Assembly: GCA_947039055.1 (NCBI GenBank)
Contig: CAMQYB010000065.1
Span: 1 to 8,459 of the forward strand
DNA: 8,459 bases
Reading direction: 5' to 3'
Origin: an uncultured Deferribacteraceae bacterium
Lineage (GTDB): Bacteria > Chrysiogenota > Deferribacteres > Deferribacterales > Mucispirillaceae
Positions 1-6,456 of this stretch are shown here, in pieces. Each line of letters opens with the position of its first letter. The stretch's first letter is position 1. The translations under genes and the position numbers were made by a program. Under the pieces are notes generated by a model that ran no database searches, had not been told where the DNA came from, and worked only from the letters and a program-made list of their open reading frames with translations.

Positions 1-31
1 ACTCTTTCCCTACACGACGCTCTTCCGATCT
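1..31 (+). other. Illumina TruSeq adapter remnant
   Basis: These 31 bases match, without mismatch, the 3' end of the Illumina TruSeq universal adapter (compare CCCTACACGACGCTCTTCC within it). The match is from memory of the adapter sequence. This is library-derived DNA left at a contig end and should not be read as genomic sequence. The following bases 34-39 read ATCACG, the same as a common index sequence, but that may be chance. Confidence 0.95.
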
Positions 32-40
32 ACATCACGT

Positions 41-106
41 AATCACACGGCATACATTGCACAATCCACGGCTTCGCTCATACAATCACACGGCATACAT
101 TGCACA
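41..106. repeat. Two exact copies of a 23-bp sequence, probable assembly or library artefact
   Basis: The same 23 bases, beginning AATCACACGG and ending ATTGCACA, occur at 41-63 and 84-106, separated by 20 unrelated bases. The patch is clearly richer in G+C than the AT-rich DNA that starts at about 107. It lies directly against the adapter remnant, so it is probably a primer, barcode concatemer or chimeric read. With only two copies and an adapter beside it, it cannot be supported as a CRISPR array or a genuine genomic repeat. Native sequence probably begins near 107. Confidence 0.7.
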
Positions 107-119
107 TCTAATATATTAT

Positions 120-899
120 TTACTCAAAAATATTATTTCTATTAATTATATTAATACTTCTTTGTTGCGTTGGAGTAACCATTATATGTTGCACGTTTAA
201 TCTTTCAGGAAGGCTTGCAACGTAGAAAATTATATCAGCTATATCGTCTGCAGTCATCGCAGATATTCCGTTATACACAGAGTCAGCTCTATCTTTATCA
301 CCGTTAAATCGTACAGTTGAAAACTCTGTATCAACCATTCCAGGATGAACAGCAGTAACTCTAATTTTTGTGTCAACTAAATCTAAATTCATAACATCAC
401 TAATAGCCCTTACAGCAAACTTAGTAGCGTTATAAACTGATCCACCAGTATATGGTTGATAAGCTGCTATGCTACCAAGATTTATAATATGTCCACGATC
501 AACTTTAACCATCATCTCAACTATCAATCTTGATATATATAAAAGCCCTTTGATGTTTGTATCGATCATCTCTTCCCAATCATCAAATGATGCGTTTTGC
601 ACTTTATCTAACCCTCTTGATAATCCTGCGTTATTGACTAAAACATCAGGAGTTATATTTTTAGATTTTATATCATCAATAAATTTAAGAACTTCACTCT
701 TACTTTTAATATCAAAAGCGTAGTGTAAAACTTTTACGCTAAAATCTTTCTGAAGTTTTTCTGCAAGCTCTTTTAATTTATTTTCACGTCTACCTGTGAT
801 AATTATATTATCACCATTTTTTGCAAATATCTCAGCTGTTGCGTATCCGATCCCAGCAGTTGCACCAGTTACCAAAATCCATTTTTTATCAGAACTCAT
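120..899 (-). CDS. ydfG: YdfG-type NADP-dependent 3-hydroxy acid dehydrogenase (short-chain dehydrogenase)
   Basis: A 259-residue classical short-chain dehydrogenase/reductase with a Rossmann fold, probably cytosolic. Visible motifs are the dinucleotide-binding TGATAGIG (residues 11-18), basic R37-R38 after strand 2 favouring NADP(H) over NAD(H), NNAG (89-92), and the catalytic set N115, S143, Y156 and K160 (YNATK). The C-terminal part, with the stretch HPGMVDTEFSTVRFNGD, closely resembles E. coli YdfG, which oxidises 3-hydroxy acids such as serine and allo-threonine and reduces malonic semialdehyde. E. coli YdfG is about 248 residues, so this is full length. The ATG at 899 is chosen because AGGAGAAG lies 8 bases upstream; a TTG ten codons further out (929) has no ribosome site and its extra codons run through that one. 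The gene lies 131 bp downstream of glgA on the same strand with a plausible promoter of its own. The exact substrate is inferred from family resemblance. Confidence 0.87.
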   Translation of the reverse strand: MSSDKKWILVTGATAGIGYATAEIFAKNGDNIIITGRRENKLKELAEKLQKDFSVKVLHYAFDIKSKSEVLKFIDDIKSKNITPDVLVNNAGLSRGLDKVQNASFDDWEEMIDTNIKGLLYISRLIVEMMVKVDRGHIINLGSIAAYQPYTGGSVYNATKFAVRAISDVMNLDLVDTKIRVTAVHPGMVDTEFSTVRFNGDKDRADSVYNGISAMTADDIADIIFYVASLPERLNVQHIMVTPTQQRSINIINRNNIFE

Positions 900-904
900 A
901 TTAA

Positions 905-912
905 CTTCTCCT
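905..912 (-). promoter_or_regulatory. Ribosome binding site deciding the dehydrogenase start
   Basis: The minus strand reads AGGAGAAG here, 8 bases before the ATG at 899. It fixes that ATG as the start and excludes the upstream in-frame TTG at 929. Confidence 0.8.
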
Positions 913-950
913 ATACGATATTTTATCAATTATTTAAATTAAAGTTTTAC

Positions 951-972
951 AATCAAATCAAATCAAATCAAA
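951..972 (-). repeat. Pentanucleotide tandem repeat, (TCAAA)4 on the plus strand
   Basis: Four perfect TCAAA units run from 953 to 972, with two matching bases before them. On the minus strand this is TTTGA repeated, 54-73 bases upstream of the dehydrogenase ATG. With the promoter proposed at 982-1009 the repeat falls in the 5' untranslated leader. Short tandem repeats can change copy number by slippage, but four units is a modest tract. Confidence 0.85.
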
Positions 973-981
973 CTAAATTTT

Positions 982-1009
982 ATAATATCAACTCAACTTA
1001 AATTTTCAA
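982..1009 (-). promoter_or_regulatory. Candidate sigma-70 type promoter for the dehydrogenase gene
   Basis: Read on the minus strand, TTGAAA (1009-1004, one mismatch to TTGACA) is followed after 16 bases by TATTAT (987-982, one mismatch to TATAAT). Transcription would start near 975 and give a leader of about 75 bases containing the pentanucleotide repeat. AT-rich DNA produces such matches by chance, so this is a prediction only. Confidence 0.4.
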
Positions 1010-1030
1010 TAAAACAGTTACGATTTATAT

Positions 1031-2497
1031 TTATTTTTTGAACATTGATTTATACAACTCTAAATACTCTTTAATATGTTTCTCCCACGAGAAATCTTTA
1101 CTCATCGCAGCTTTAATCATTTTGTCCATATGTTTAGGACGATCAAAATATGTTGATATAGCCCAGCCGATAGTATTATACAACGCTTGTGCTGAAATAT
1201 CATAAAACTTAAATCCAGTGCCGTCGCCAGTTGCTTCATCGTATTGATCAACAGTATCTTCTAAGCCTCCAGTTGCACGCACAATCGGAAGAGTTCCGTA
1301 TGCTTGACTATACATCTGATTTAGTCCACAAGGCTCATATAGTGATGGCATCAGAAAGAAATCAGAACCTGCTTCAATAAGGTGAGCTTTACTTTCATTG
1401 TATCCAACAAACGCTCCGATCTTTCCAGAGTATGCAGTAGGAAGTCCACCAAAATACCATTGTGCATCTTCATCGCCTGATCCTAATATTATGAATTGTG
1501 CATCCATAGTATTAACAGCATGCTCAACAGCACCTGCTAATAATCCCAAACCTTTCTGTTCTGCAAATCTGCCTATGAATGATAGTAGAGGGATGTTCGG
1601 ATTAACCTCTAAATCGAACTCAAGTTGTAGCTGTTTTTTTAAAGCTTTTTTGCCTGCTTTATATGTTTTGATATCAAAATTTTTAGGTATTAATTTATCT
1701 TTAGAAGGGTTCCAAATATCTGTATCAATACCGTTTAAAATCCCTACAAGATCACTTCTTCTATCATCTAATTTACCGTGCAAACCGTTAGAACCTATTG
1801 GTCCTAAAATTTCATGAGCGTAGGTTGGAGATACAGTTGTAATTTTGTCAGCGTACGATATCCCACCTTTCAAAAAGTTTATACCGTTAAATGATTCAAA
1901 TGTTCCTGCGTGAAAATCATGATCGTGAATTCCTGCGTATCCTACAACGTCAGATGAGAATGATCCTTGATAGCCTATGTTATGTATCGTTAGAACTGAT
2001 TTTGTTTTTGCAAAAAATGGATCGTTATCAGTTTTAAGATAGTAAGGTATTAGAGCTGTTTGCCAATCATTTACATGAACGATATCAGGCTTAAATTTTA
2101 AATCTTTAGCGATCTGTAATGCAGCCCTTGATAGTAATGCAAACCGAAATGGATTATCTATAAATTCGCCGACAGTATCATTATATATACCGTCTCTATT
2201 AAAATATTTATCGAACTCGATAAAATATGTATCAACACCGTACGGTTCTTTAGTTGTATAAACAGAGTAAAACTCTTCACAAGTTCCCATGTGTGCACAC
2301 GATATATCAAACACTTTTTTAATCTTATATTTATCACGATCAATTGATGAGTATAGTGGCATAATAGATATAACCTGTGCACCTAACTCTTTTAAATATT
2401 TTGCGATTGCTGAGGTTACGTCAGCTAGTCCACCAGTTTTAGCAAACGGTTCAATCTCACTTGCAACCATAATAACTTTCATTTTAGATGTAATCAT
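1031..2497 (-). CDS. glgA: Glycogen synthase (ADP-glucose type, GT5)
   Basis: A 488-residue, apparently complete GT-B fold bacterial glycogen synthase. It adds glucose from ADP-glucose to the growing end of an alpha-1,4-glucan in the cytoplasm. Diagnostic features are the N-terminal AKTGGLADV loop (residues 19-27) that contacts ADP-glucose, HVNDW (141-145), TIHN (170-173), NGIDTDIWNP (255-264) opening the C-terminal domain, the FIGRFAEQKG stretch with R310 and K315, and the C-terminal EPCGLNQMYSQAYGT motif with the catalytic-site glutamate E388, followed by RATGGLEDTV. The ATG at 2497 is chosen because AGGAGA (2508-2503) sits 6 bases upstream; the in-frame ATG at codon 6 has no such site. No glgB, glgC or glgP lies beside it, so it appears unlinked from the rest of the glycogen pathway. 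It is divergent from the first MATE gene across 202 bp. Confidence 0.96.
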   Translation of the reverse strand: MITSKMKVIMVASEIEPFAKTGGLADVTSAIAKYLKELGAQVISIMPLYSSIDRDKYKIKKVFDISCAHMGTCEEFYSVYTTKEPYGVDTYFIEFDKYFNRDGIYNDTVGEFIDNPFRFALLSRAALQIAKDLKFKPDIVHVNDWQTALIPYYLKTDNDPFFAKTKSVLTIHNIGYQGSFSSDVVGYAGIHDHDFHAGTFESFNGINFLKGGISYADKITTVSPTYAHEILGPIGSNGLHGKLDDRRSDLVGILNGIDTDIWNPSKDKLIPKNFDIKTYKAGKKALKKQLQLEFDLEVNPNIPLLSFIGRFAEQKGLGLLAGAVEHAVNTMDAQFIILGSGDEDAQWYFGGLPTAYSGKIGAFVGYNESKAHLIEAGSDFFLMPSLYEPCGLNQMYSQAYGTLPIVRATGGLEDTVDQYDEATGDGTGFKFYDISAQALYNTIGWAISTYFDRPKHMDKMIKAAMSKDFSWEKHIKEYLELYKSMFKK

Positions 2498-2502
2498 ATT
2501 AA

Positions 2503-2508
2503 TCTCCT
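2503..2508 (-). promoter_or_regulatory. Ribosome binding site of glgA
   Basis: The minus strand reads AGGAGA, with 6 bases between AGGAG and the ATG at 2497. This near-consensus site decides between that ATG and the internal ATG five codons later. Confidence 0.75.
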
Positions 2509-2517
2509 AGTATCGTT

Positions 2518-2553
2518 ATTATAACTAAATTTAAACATCAAAATAGTATTATA
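2518..2553 (-). promoter_or_regulatory. Possible glgA promoter -10 elements
   Basis: Two perfect TATAAT hexamers face glgA on the minus strand, at 2553-2548 and 2523-2518. The distal one would give a leader of about 44 bases; the proximal one would start transcription almost at the ribosome site. Neither has a good -35 match at 16-18 bases, so which one is used, if either, is unclear. The 202-bp divergent region also holds a 12-bp AT palindrome at 2566-2577 with no assigned role. Confidence 0.28.
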
Positions 2554-2627
2554 ATTAAGAGTATCATAATTAATTATCTACTGCAATAATGAGAATATTA
2601 AATAGTAAAAAATAAGATTTGAAAACT

Positions 2628-2699
2628 GTTGACTAATATATGAAAGCAATATAAACTCAACAATCATTTTTTAATCAACAGGTTGTAATAAGAGTCAAT
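2628..2699 (+). promoter_or_regulatory. Leader of the first MATE gene: promoter plus conserved 5' segment
   Basis: A -35 match TTGACT (2629-2634) is followed after 17 bases by TAAACT (2652-2657). Downstream come ACTCAA, a T-run and CAGGTTGTAAT (2679-2689). The order is repeated, with small changes, before the second MATE gene (4157-4222), which is comparative support that the leader is functional. A weak ribosome site AAGAG (2690-2694) lies 5 bases before the ATG at 2700. Confidence 0.5.
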
Positions 2700-4070
2700 A
2701 TGAACAGTTCAAATTTAGAAGTTGTATCAGGCAACACGCTCACAATATTTATCAAATATGCATCACTCAATGTTTTAAGTTTAATAGCTATGACTTCATC
2801 AGGTTTTGTTGATGCTTATTTTGTGTCGAACTATGTTGGTGGTGGTGGAAAAGATGGAGAGTTAGGTCTTGCTAGTATAAATATTTTCCTACCAGTTTTC
2901 TCATTAATTTTTGCGTTCTCAATAATGCTTACAATAGGCTCAGCTGTTAGAGCTGGTAAATATATAGGTGAAAATAAAGGTTATGAAGCTAATCAAACTT
3001 TTACTTCATCAATAGTCCTCATATCTGTATTGATGATTATTTTCTCTGCACTTTGTGTGATATTTAATGAAAGTGTTGCAAGATTTTTAGGTAGTAGTGA
3101 TCTACTTCTTCCGTATGTTACAACATATTTAACAACATTTATGCCTTTTGTTATCTCACCAGCACTAAACTATGCTTTCACAGTTTATGCAAGAGTTGAC
3201 GGCAAACCGTTTCTTGCAGTATCAGCTATTGTTGCATCATTTATTATTAACATTGTTTTAAATTATCTATTTATTATCGAGTTTGATATGGGACTTAGAG
3301 GTGCAGCACTTGCGACAGGATTATCAACAGTTCCATCTACTCTATTTCTGTTTTTCTACTTTTTATCAAAATATAGTACGATAAGTTTTGTGCTAAAATT
3401 TGAGTCACTTAAAAAACTTGCACTATCAACATATAACGGATTATCAGAATTTATATCAGAGTCATCACTCGGTCTTGTAACTTTTATTTTTAATATAATA
3501 ATGATGAAGTTCGCAAAAGAAGCAGGCGTGTCAGCATTTACTACAATCAATTATTTAACGTGGGCAGCAGGAATGATAGCTTACGGAATAGGGGATGCTT
3601 TAGTTCCACTTATATCAATTAACTTAGGTAGTAACAAACTTAAAAGAATTAGAAAATTTTTAATATATGCGATCGTATCATCACTTGCAGTTGGGTTTAT
3701 TATTTTCACATCTACGATATTTTACGGTGGAGATATGGTAGCCGTTTTTCTAAAAGATAGAACATCTGAAGCATTTATGGTATCAATGGAGTTTATGAAA
3801 TATGTTAGATGGTCGTTTTTATTTATAGCCCCAGCGATTATTTTATCAGCATATTTTACAGCTATGCAGAAACCGACATTATCACTTATAATAGCTCTTT
3901 CAAGAGGAGCGATACTACCGATATTTTTTGTACTTCTACTTCCGTTATTTTTAGGGGACGTTGGTGTATATTTATCATTAACAGTCGCTAATATTTTAGG
4001 AACAATATTTGCAATATATCTATTTATTCTTAATAGGAAACACTCATCTAAGATTAAATGTGTTGAATAG
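2700..4070 (+). CDS. MATE family efflux transporter, copy 1
   Basis: A 456-residue polytopic inner-membrane protein of the MATE (multidrug and toxin extrusion) family, which exports organic cations or other small molecules using a Na+ or H+ gradient. The length is normal for MATE and about twelve hydrophobic helices can be picked out, for example near residues 13-36, 55-80, 101-124, 173-196, 201-225, 321-343, 369-389, 395-418 and 422-445. Helix 1 carries the family-like TSSGFVDAYFVS with an acidic residue, helix 2 carries INIFLPVF, and the halves are joined by a loop near residues 225-250. By hand alignment it is about 75% identical to the next gene with no gaps. Substrate cannot be told from sequence: drug, metabolite or cell-surface precursor export are all possible. 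It starts with ATG behind a weak AAGAG site. The two genes are probably separate transcription units, because the second has its own promoter-like leader. Confidence 0.9.
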   Translation: MNSSNLEVVSGNTLTIFIKYASLNVLSLIAMTSSGFVDAYFVSNYVGGGGKDGELGLASINIFLPVFSLIFAFSIMLTIGSAVRAGKYIGENKGYEANQTFTSSIVLISVLMIIFSALCVIFNESVARFLGSSDLLLPYVTTYLTTFMPFVISPALNYAFTVYARVDGKPFLAVSAIVASFIINIVLNYLFIIEFDMGLRGAALATGLSTVPSTLFLFFYFLSKYSTISFVLKFESLKKLALSTYNGLSEFISESSLGLVTFIFNIIMMKFAKEAGVSAFTTINYLTWAAGMIAYGIGDALVPLISINLGSNKLKRIRKFLIYAIVSSLAVGFIIFTSTIFYGGDMVAVFLKDRTSEAFMVSMEFMKYVRWSFLFIAPAIILSAYFTAMQKPTLSLIIALSRGAILPIFFVLLLPLFLGDVGVYLSLTVANILGTIFAIYLFILNRKHSSKIKCVE

Positions 4071-4087
4071 TTTCTGGTTATTCAACA
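4061..4087 (+). terminator. Hairpin across the stop codon of MATE copy 1
   Basis: TGTTGAATAG (4061-4070) can pair with TTATTCAACA (4078-4087), giving a 10-bp stem with one G-U pair and a 7-base loop. The stem includes the TAG stop. There is no run of T after it, so it may be a weak terminator or a 3' mRNA-stabilising stem rather than a classical intrinsic terminator. Confidence 0.35.
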
Positions 4088-4156
4088 AAACATATTTACA
4101 GTAAATTATCTCCTTGATAAGCGAAATATAGAGTAATAAAATATAATGTTATAGTA

Positions 4157-4222
4157 GTTGACTATCGTGTGAAAGCGATATAGACTCAAAAATCTTTTTA
4201 ATCAGCAGGTTGTAATCGCAAT
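4157..4222 (+). promoter_or_regulatory. Leader of the second MATE gene: duplicated promoter and 5' segment
   Basis: TTGACT (4158-4163), a 17-base spacer and TAGACT (4181-4186) reproduce the arrangement before the first MATE gene. Shared words include GTTGACTA, GAAAGC, GACTCAA/AACTCAA and CAGGTTGTAAT (4206-4216). This copy is shorter by about 2 bases in the T-run and 4 bases just before the ATG, which removes the AAGAG found in copy 1; no clear ribosome site remains within the usual distance. Confidence 0.5.
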
Positions 4223-5593
4223 ATGGATAGTTCAAATTTAGAAGTCGTATCAGGTAACACTCTCAAAGTTTTTATCAAATATGTAACTCTTAATGTTTTT
4301 AGTTTACTAGCAGTTACCTCATCAGGTTTTATCGATGCATATTTTGTATCTAATTTTATTGATGCTGGTGGAAATGAGGGACAGTTAGGGTTAGCATCAA
4401 TTAATATCTTTATGCCAGTTTTTGCAATAATACATGCTTTTTCAATAATGCTTACGATAGGATCGGCTGTTAGGGCTGGTAAGTATATCGGTGAAGATCG
4501 CAATTATGAAGCTAATCAAACGTTTACTTCATCTGTTGTTTTGATATCGGTGTTGATGGTTTTCTTCTCAATATTTTCTGTTGTATTTGATGAAGAGGTT
4601 GCGAGATTTTTAGGTAGTAGTGATAAACTTCTTCCGTACGTTACAACCTATTTAAACACGTTCATGCCTTTCATAATTTCGCCAGCTTTAAACTTTGCTT
4701 TCACAGCGTATGCAAGGGTAGATGGCAGACCGTTTCTTGCAGTCGCAACAATGATTGTATCGTTTTTTATTAATATTATTTTGAACTATTTATTTATAAT
4801 CACACTTGATATGGGTATAAAAGGTGCAGCACTTGCGACAGGACTATCAACTGTTCCATCGACTATTTTTCTACTATTTTATTTTATATCAAAATATAGC
4901 AGTATAAGTTTTGTTTCAAAATTTGAATCAGCTAAACGATTAGGCAGATCAACATATAACGGATTTTCAGAGTTTATATCAGGCTCATCAGTTGGACTTG
5001 TAGTTTTTATATTTAATTTAATAATGATGAAATATGCTAAAGAAGCAGGCGTTTCAGCATTCACAATAATCCATTATCTTCTTTGGGGTACAAGTATGAT
5101 AGCTTACGGAATAGGTGATGCTTTAGTTCCCCTTGTATCAATTAATTTAGGTGCAAGAAGATTTAAAAGAATTAAAAAGTTTTTAACTTATGCGATAGTA
5201 TTATCAATCGCTGTGAGTGTGTTGACATTTTTATCTACGATATTTTTCGGCGAAGATATGATAATAATTTTCTTGAAAGATAGATCATCAGATGCGTTTA
5301 TAGTATCTATGGAATTTATGAAATATGTTAGATGGTCGTTCTTATTTATAGCACCAGCGATTATTTTATCGGCATATTTTACAGCTATGCAGAAACCTAC
5401 ACTGTCGTTAATTGTCGCATCAGCACGAGGCGTAGTGTTACCTGTATTTTTTGTATTAGTGCTACCGTTATTTTTGGGTGAGACAGGGGTTTATGTATCG
5501 CTAACAGTATCAAATATTTTAGCAACGATGATCGCTGTGTACCTATTTTATTTGAATAAAAAATATTCATCAAAGGTTAAATCTAACGATTGA
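4223..5593 (+). CDS. MATE family efflux transporter, copy 2
   Basis: A 456-residue MATE family exporter with the same helix pattern as the preceding gene. Hand alignment gives about 342 identical positions of 456 and no insertion or deletion, so the pair arose by duplication and has since diverged. Residues 361-397 are identical in both, while divergence is greatest in membrane helices such as 112-120, 175-180 and 332-350 and in the loop at 45-53. Differences facing the transport path could mean altered substrate range; that is inference. ATG at 4223 is the natural start because the N-terminal SSNLEVVSGNTL aligns exactly with copy 1, yet it lacks an obvious Shine-Dalgarno sequence. It has its own promoter-like leader 3' of the copy 1 stop. 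The next gene, a methyltransferase, is convergent 80 bp downstream. Confidence 0.9.
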   Translation: MDSSNLEVVSGNTLKVFIKYVTLNVFSLLAVTSSGFIDAYFVSNFIDAGGNEGQLGLASINIFMPVFAIIHAFSIMLTIGSAVRAGKYIGEDRNYEANQTFTSSVVLISVLMVFFSIFSVVFDEEVARFLGSSDKLLPYVTTYLNTFMPFIISPALNFAFTAYARVDGRPFLAVATMIVSFFINIILNYLFIITLDMGIKGAALATGLSTVPSTIFLLFYFISKYSSISFVSKFESAKRLGRSTYNGFSEFISGSSVGLVVFIFNLIMMKYAKEAGVSAFTIIHYLLWGTSMIAYGIGDALVPLVSINLGARRFKRIKKFLTYAIVLSIAVSVLTFLSTIFFGEDMIIIFLKDRSSDAFIVSMEFMKYVRWSFLFIAPAIILSAYFTAMQKPTLSLIVASARGVVLPVFFVLVLPLFLGETGVYVSLTVSNILATMIAVYLFYLNKKYSSKVKSND

Positions 5594-5649
5594 TTGTAAG
5601 CTTTAGATATCTGTTTAGTTGATTTATGAGATTGCGTGGTTTTGATATT

Positions 5650-5683
5650 ACATAACTAAAATATAATATTAAATTAGTTATGT
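5650..5683. terminator. Inverted repeat between convergent genes, possible bidirectional terminator
   Basis: CATAACTAA (5651-5659) is the exact complement of TTAGTTATG (5674-5682), with a further A-T pair outside and a 14-base loop that is itself nearly all A/T. It lies 57 bp after the second MATE gene and covers the stop codon of the convergent methyltransferase. The position suits a shared terminator, but the stem is AT-rich and the flanking T-runs are short. Confidence 0.4.
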
Positions 5684-6300
5684 GGTTTCTTTCCAACGAG
5701 CATAGATTCAAAAAGTAATCCATCTTTTATTATAGATTGCTCTACTACATTAAATTTATTTTCTTTTATAAAATTAGTGAATGTGTTTGATGTCCATTTA
5801 TTATAAGTACGATACCCTAATCTATTCATAAAAAACAATTTTATTCTAGGTACTTTTGCATTATCTTCATATATAAAAGTTGGTGCAAAAAGTAAACCGT
5901 TCGGTTTTAAAACTCTATATATTTCAGCAAGTGCTAAATCAGGATCTGGCATAATATGTAAAGCGTTCGCTATTAGAACTGCATCAAACGAGTTTTCTTT
6001 GTATGATAAATTCGTAGCATCTTCTACTGAAAATGATATGTCTTTTATAGTAGATTGTTCTTTAGATTGTGATATCATTTTTTCTGAAAAATCTGTTGCG
6101 TTCCATGATGCAACTTTATCTGCAAGCAAAGAGCTTAACTGTCCTGTACCACATGCAATCTCTAAAACTGTCATATTTTTATCTAAATATTTTGAAATAA
6201 TTTTACTAATTTCATCGTACGCTTGAGTGTGACTTTTCATAAAAAACGTATAGATCAAAGAAACCCTATCCCAGAACTTTTTATTTGCTTTATCTTTCAC
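5674..6300 (-). CDS. Class I SAM-dependent methyltransferase (Methyltransf_11/UbiE-like)
   Basis: A 208-residue protein with the class I methyltransferase fold. Motif I, the SAM-binding VLEIACGTGQ, is at residues 45-54. The acidic end of strand 2 is D70 in NATDFSEKM, D94-A95 follows strand 3, the motif IV region is SFDAVLIANALHIMPDP (104-120), and the post-motif LKPNGLLFAPTF is at 131-142. The pattern resembles small UbiE/PmtA-like enzymes acting on lipids, quinones or other small molecules, but the acceptor cannot be named. The start codon is GTG (6300-6298), supported by AGAGGG 8 bases upstream. A short hairpin sits directly before that site. It is on the same strand as pseI but 156 bp downstream of it, so co-transcription is uncertain, and it need not belong to the glycan genes. 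Confidence 0.85.
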   Translation of the reverse strand: MKDKANKKFWDRVSLIYTFFMKSHTQAYDEISKIISKYLDKNMTVLEIACGTGQLSSLLADKVASWNATDFSEKMISQSKEQSTIKDISFSVEDATNLSYKENSFDAVLIANALHIMPDPDLALAEIYRVLKPNGLLFAPTFIYEDNAKVPRIKLFFMNRLGYRTYNKWTSNTFTNFIKENKFNVVEQSIIKDGLLFESMLVGKKPHN

Positions 6301-6308
6301 AATTGTTT

Positions 6309-6334
6309 CCCTCTTGTAAAATTATTTTTTACAA
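6309..6334 (-). promoter_or_regulatory. Hairpin abutting the ribosome site of the methyltransferase
   Basis: On the minus strand TTGTAAAA (6334-6327) and TTTTACAA (6321-6314) form a perfect 8-bp stem with a 5-base loop. The second arm runs straight into AGAGGG (6314-6309), the ribosome site 8 bases before the GTG start. Pairing could influence access to the site, or the element could end transcription coming from pseI; the AT-rich stem makes either effect likely to be mild. Confidence 0.4.
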
Positions 6335-6456
6335 CTTAAATGTAGCATGGCGAACCAGTGATGACAATGAAACATTACACATCAATTTTAAAATTTTAAT
6401 TATTAGTGAGTTTTGTAGTTCTAAGGACACGAAAATTATCTAACTGTATAAATATT

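Noticed and set aside
41..106. Two-repeat CRISPR-like unit (23-bp repeat, 20-bp spacer)
   Set aside because: Only two copies, no cas gene, composition unlike the rest, and directly beside a sequencing adapter; an artefact is far more likely.
900..929. N-terminal extension of the dehydrogenase from a TTG at 929
   Set aside because: No ribosome site precedes the TTG, while the ATG at 899 has a strong AGGAGAAG; the extension is the translated ribosome site region.
1398..1817. 139-codon open frame on the plus strand inside glgA
   Set aside because: It is wholly antisense to conserved GlgA motifs, has no recognisable domain, and is an expected by-product of the codon use.
4198..4503. 101-codon minus-strand open frame over the start of MATE copy 2
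   Set aside because: It overlaps the conserved MATE N-terminus in antisense, shows no domain and has no supporting signal; the same applies to other short antisense frames across both MATE genes.
6384..6395. 12-bp palindrome AATTTTAAAATT as an operator
   Set aside because: Pure A/T palindromes of this size are common by chance in DNA this AT-rich, and no second copy or regulator is nearby.
6301..6456. Small RNA or tRNA gene in the gap between the methyltransferase and pseI
   Set aside because: No cloverleaf, CCA end or strong stem with a T-run was found; only the short hairpin next to the ribosome site could be supported.
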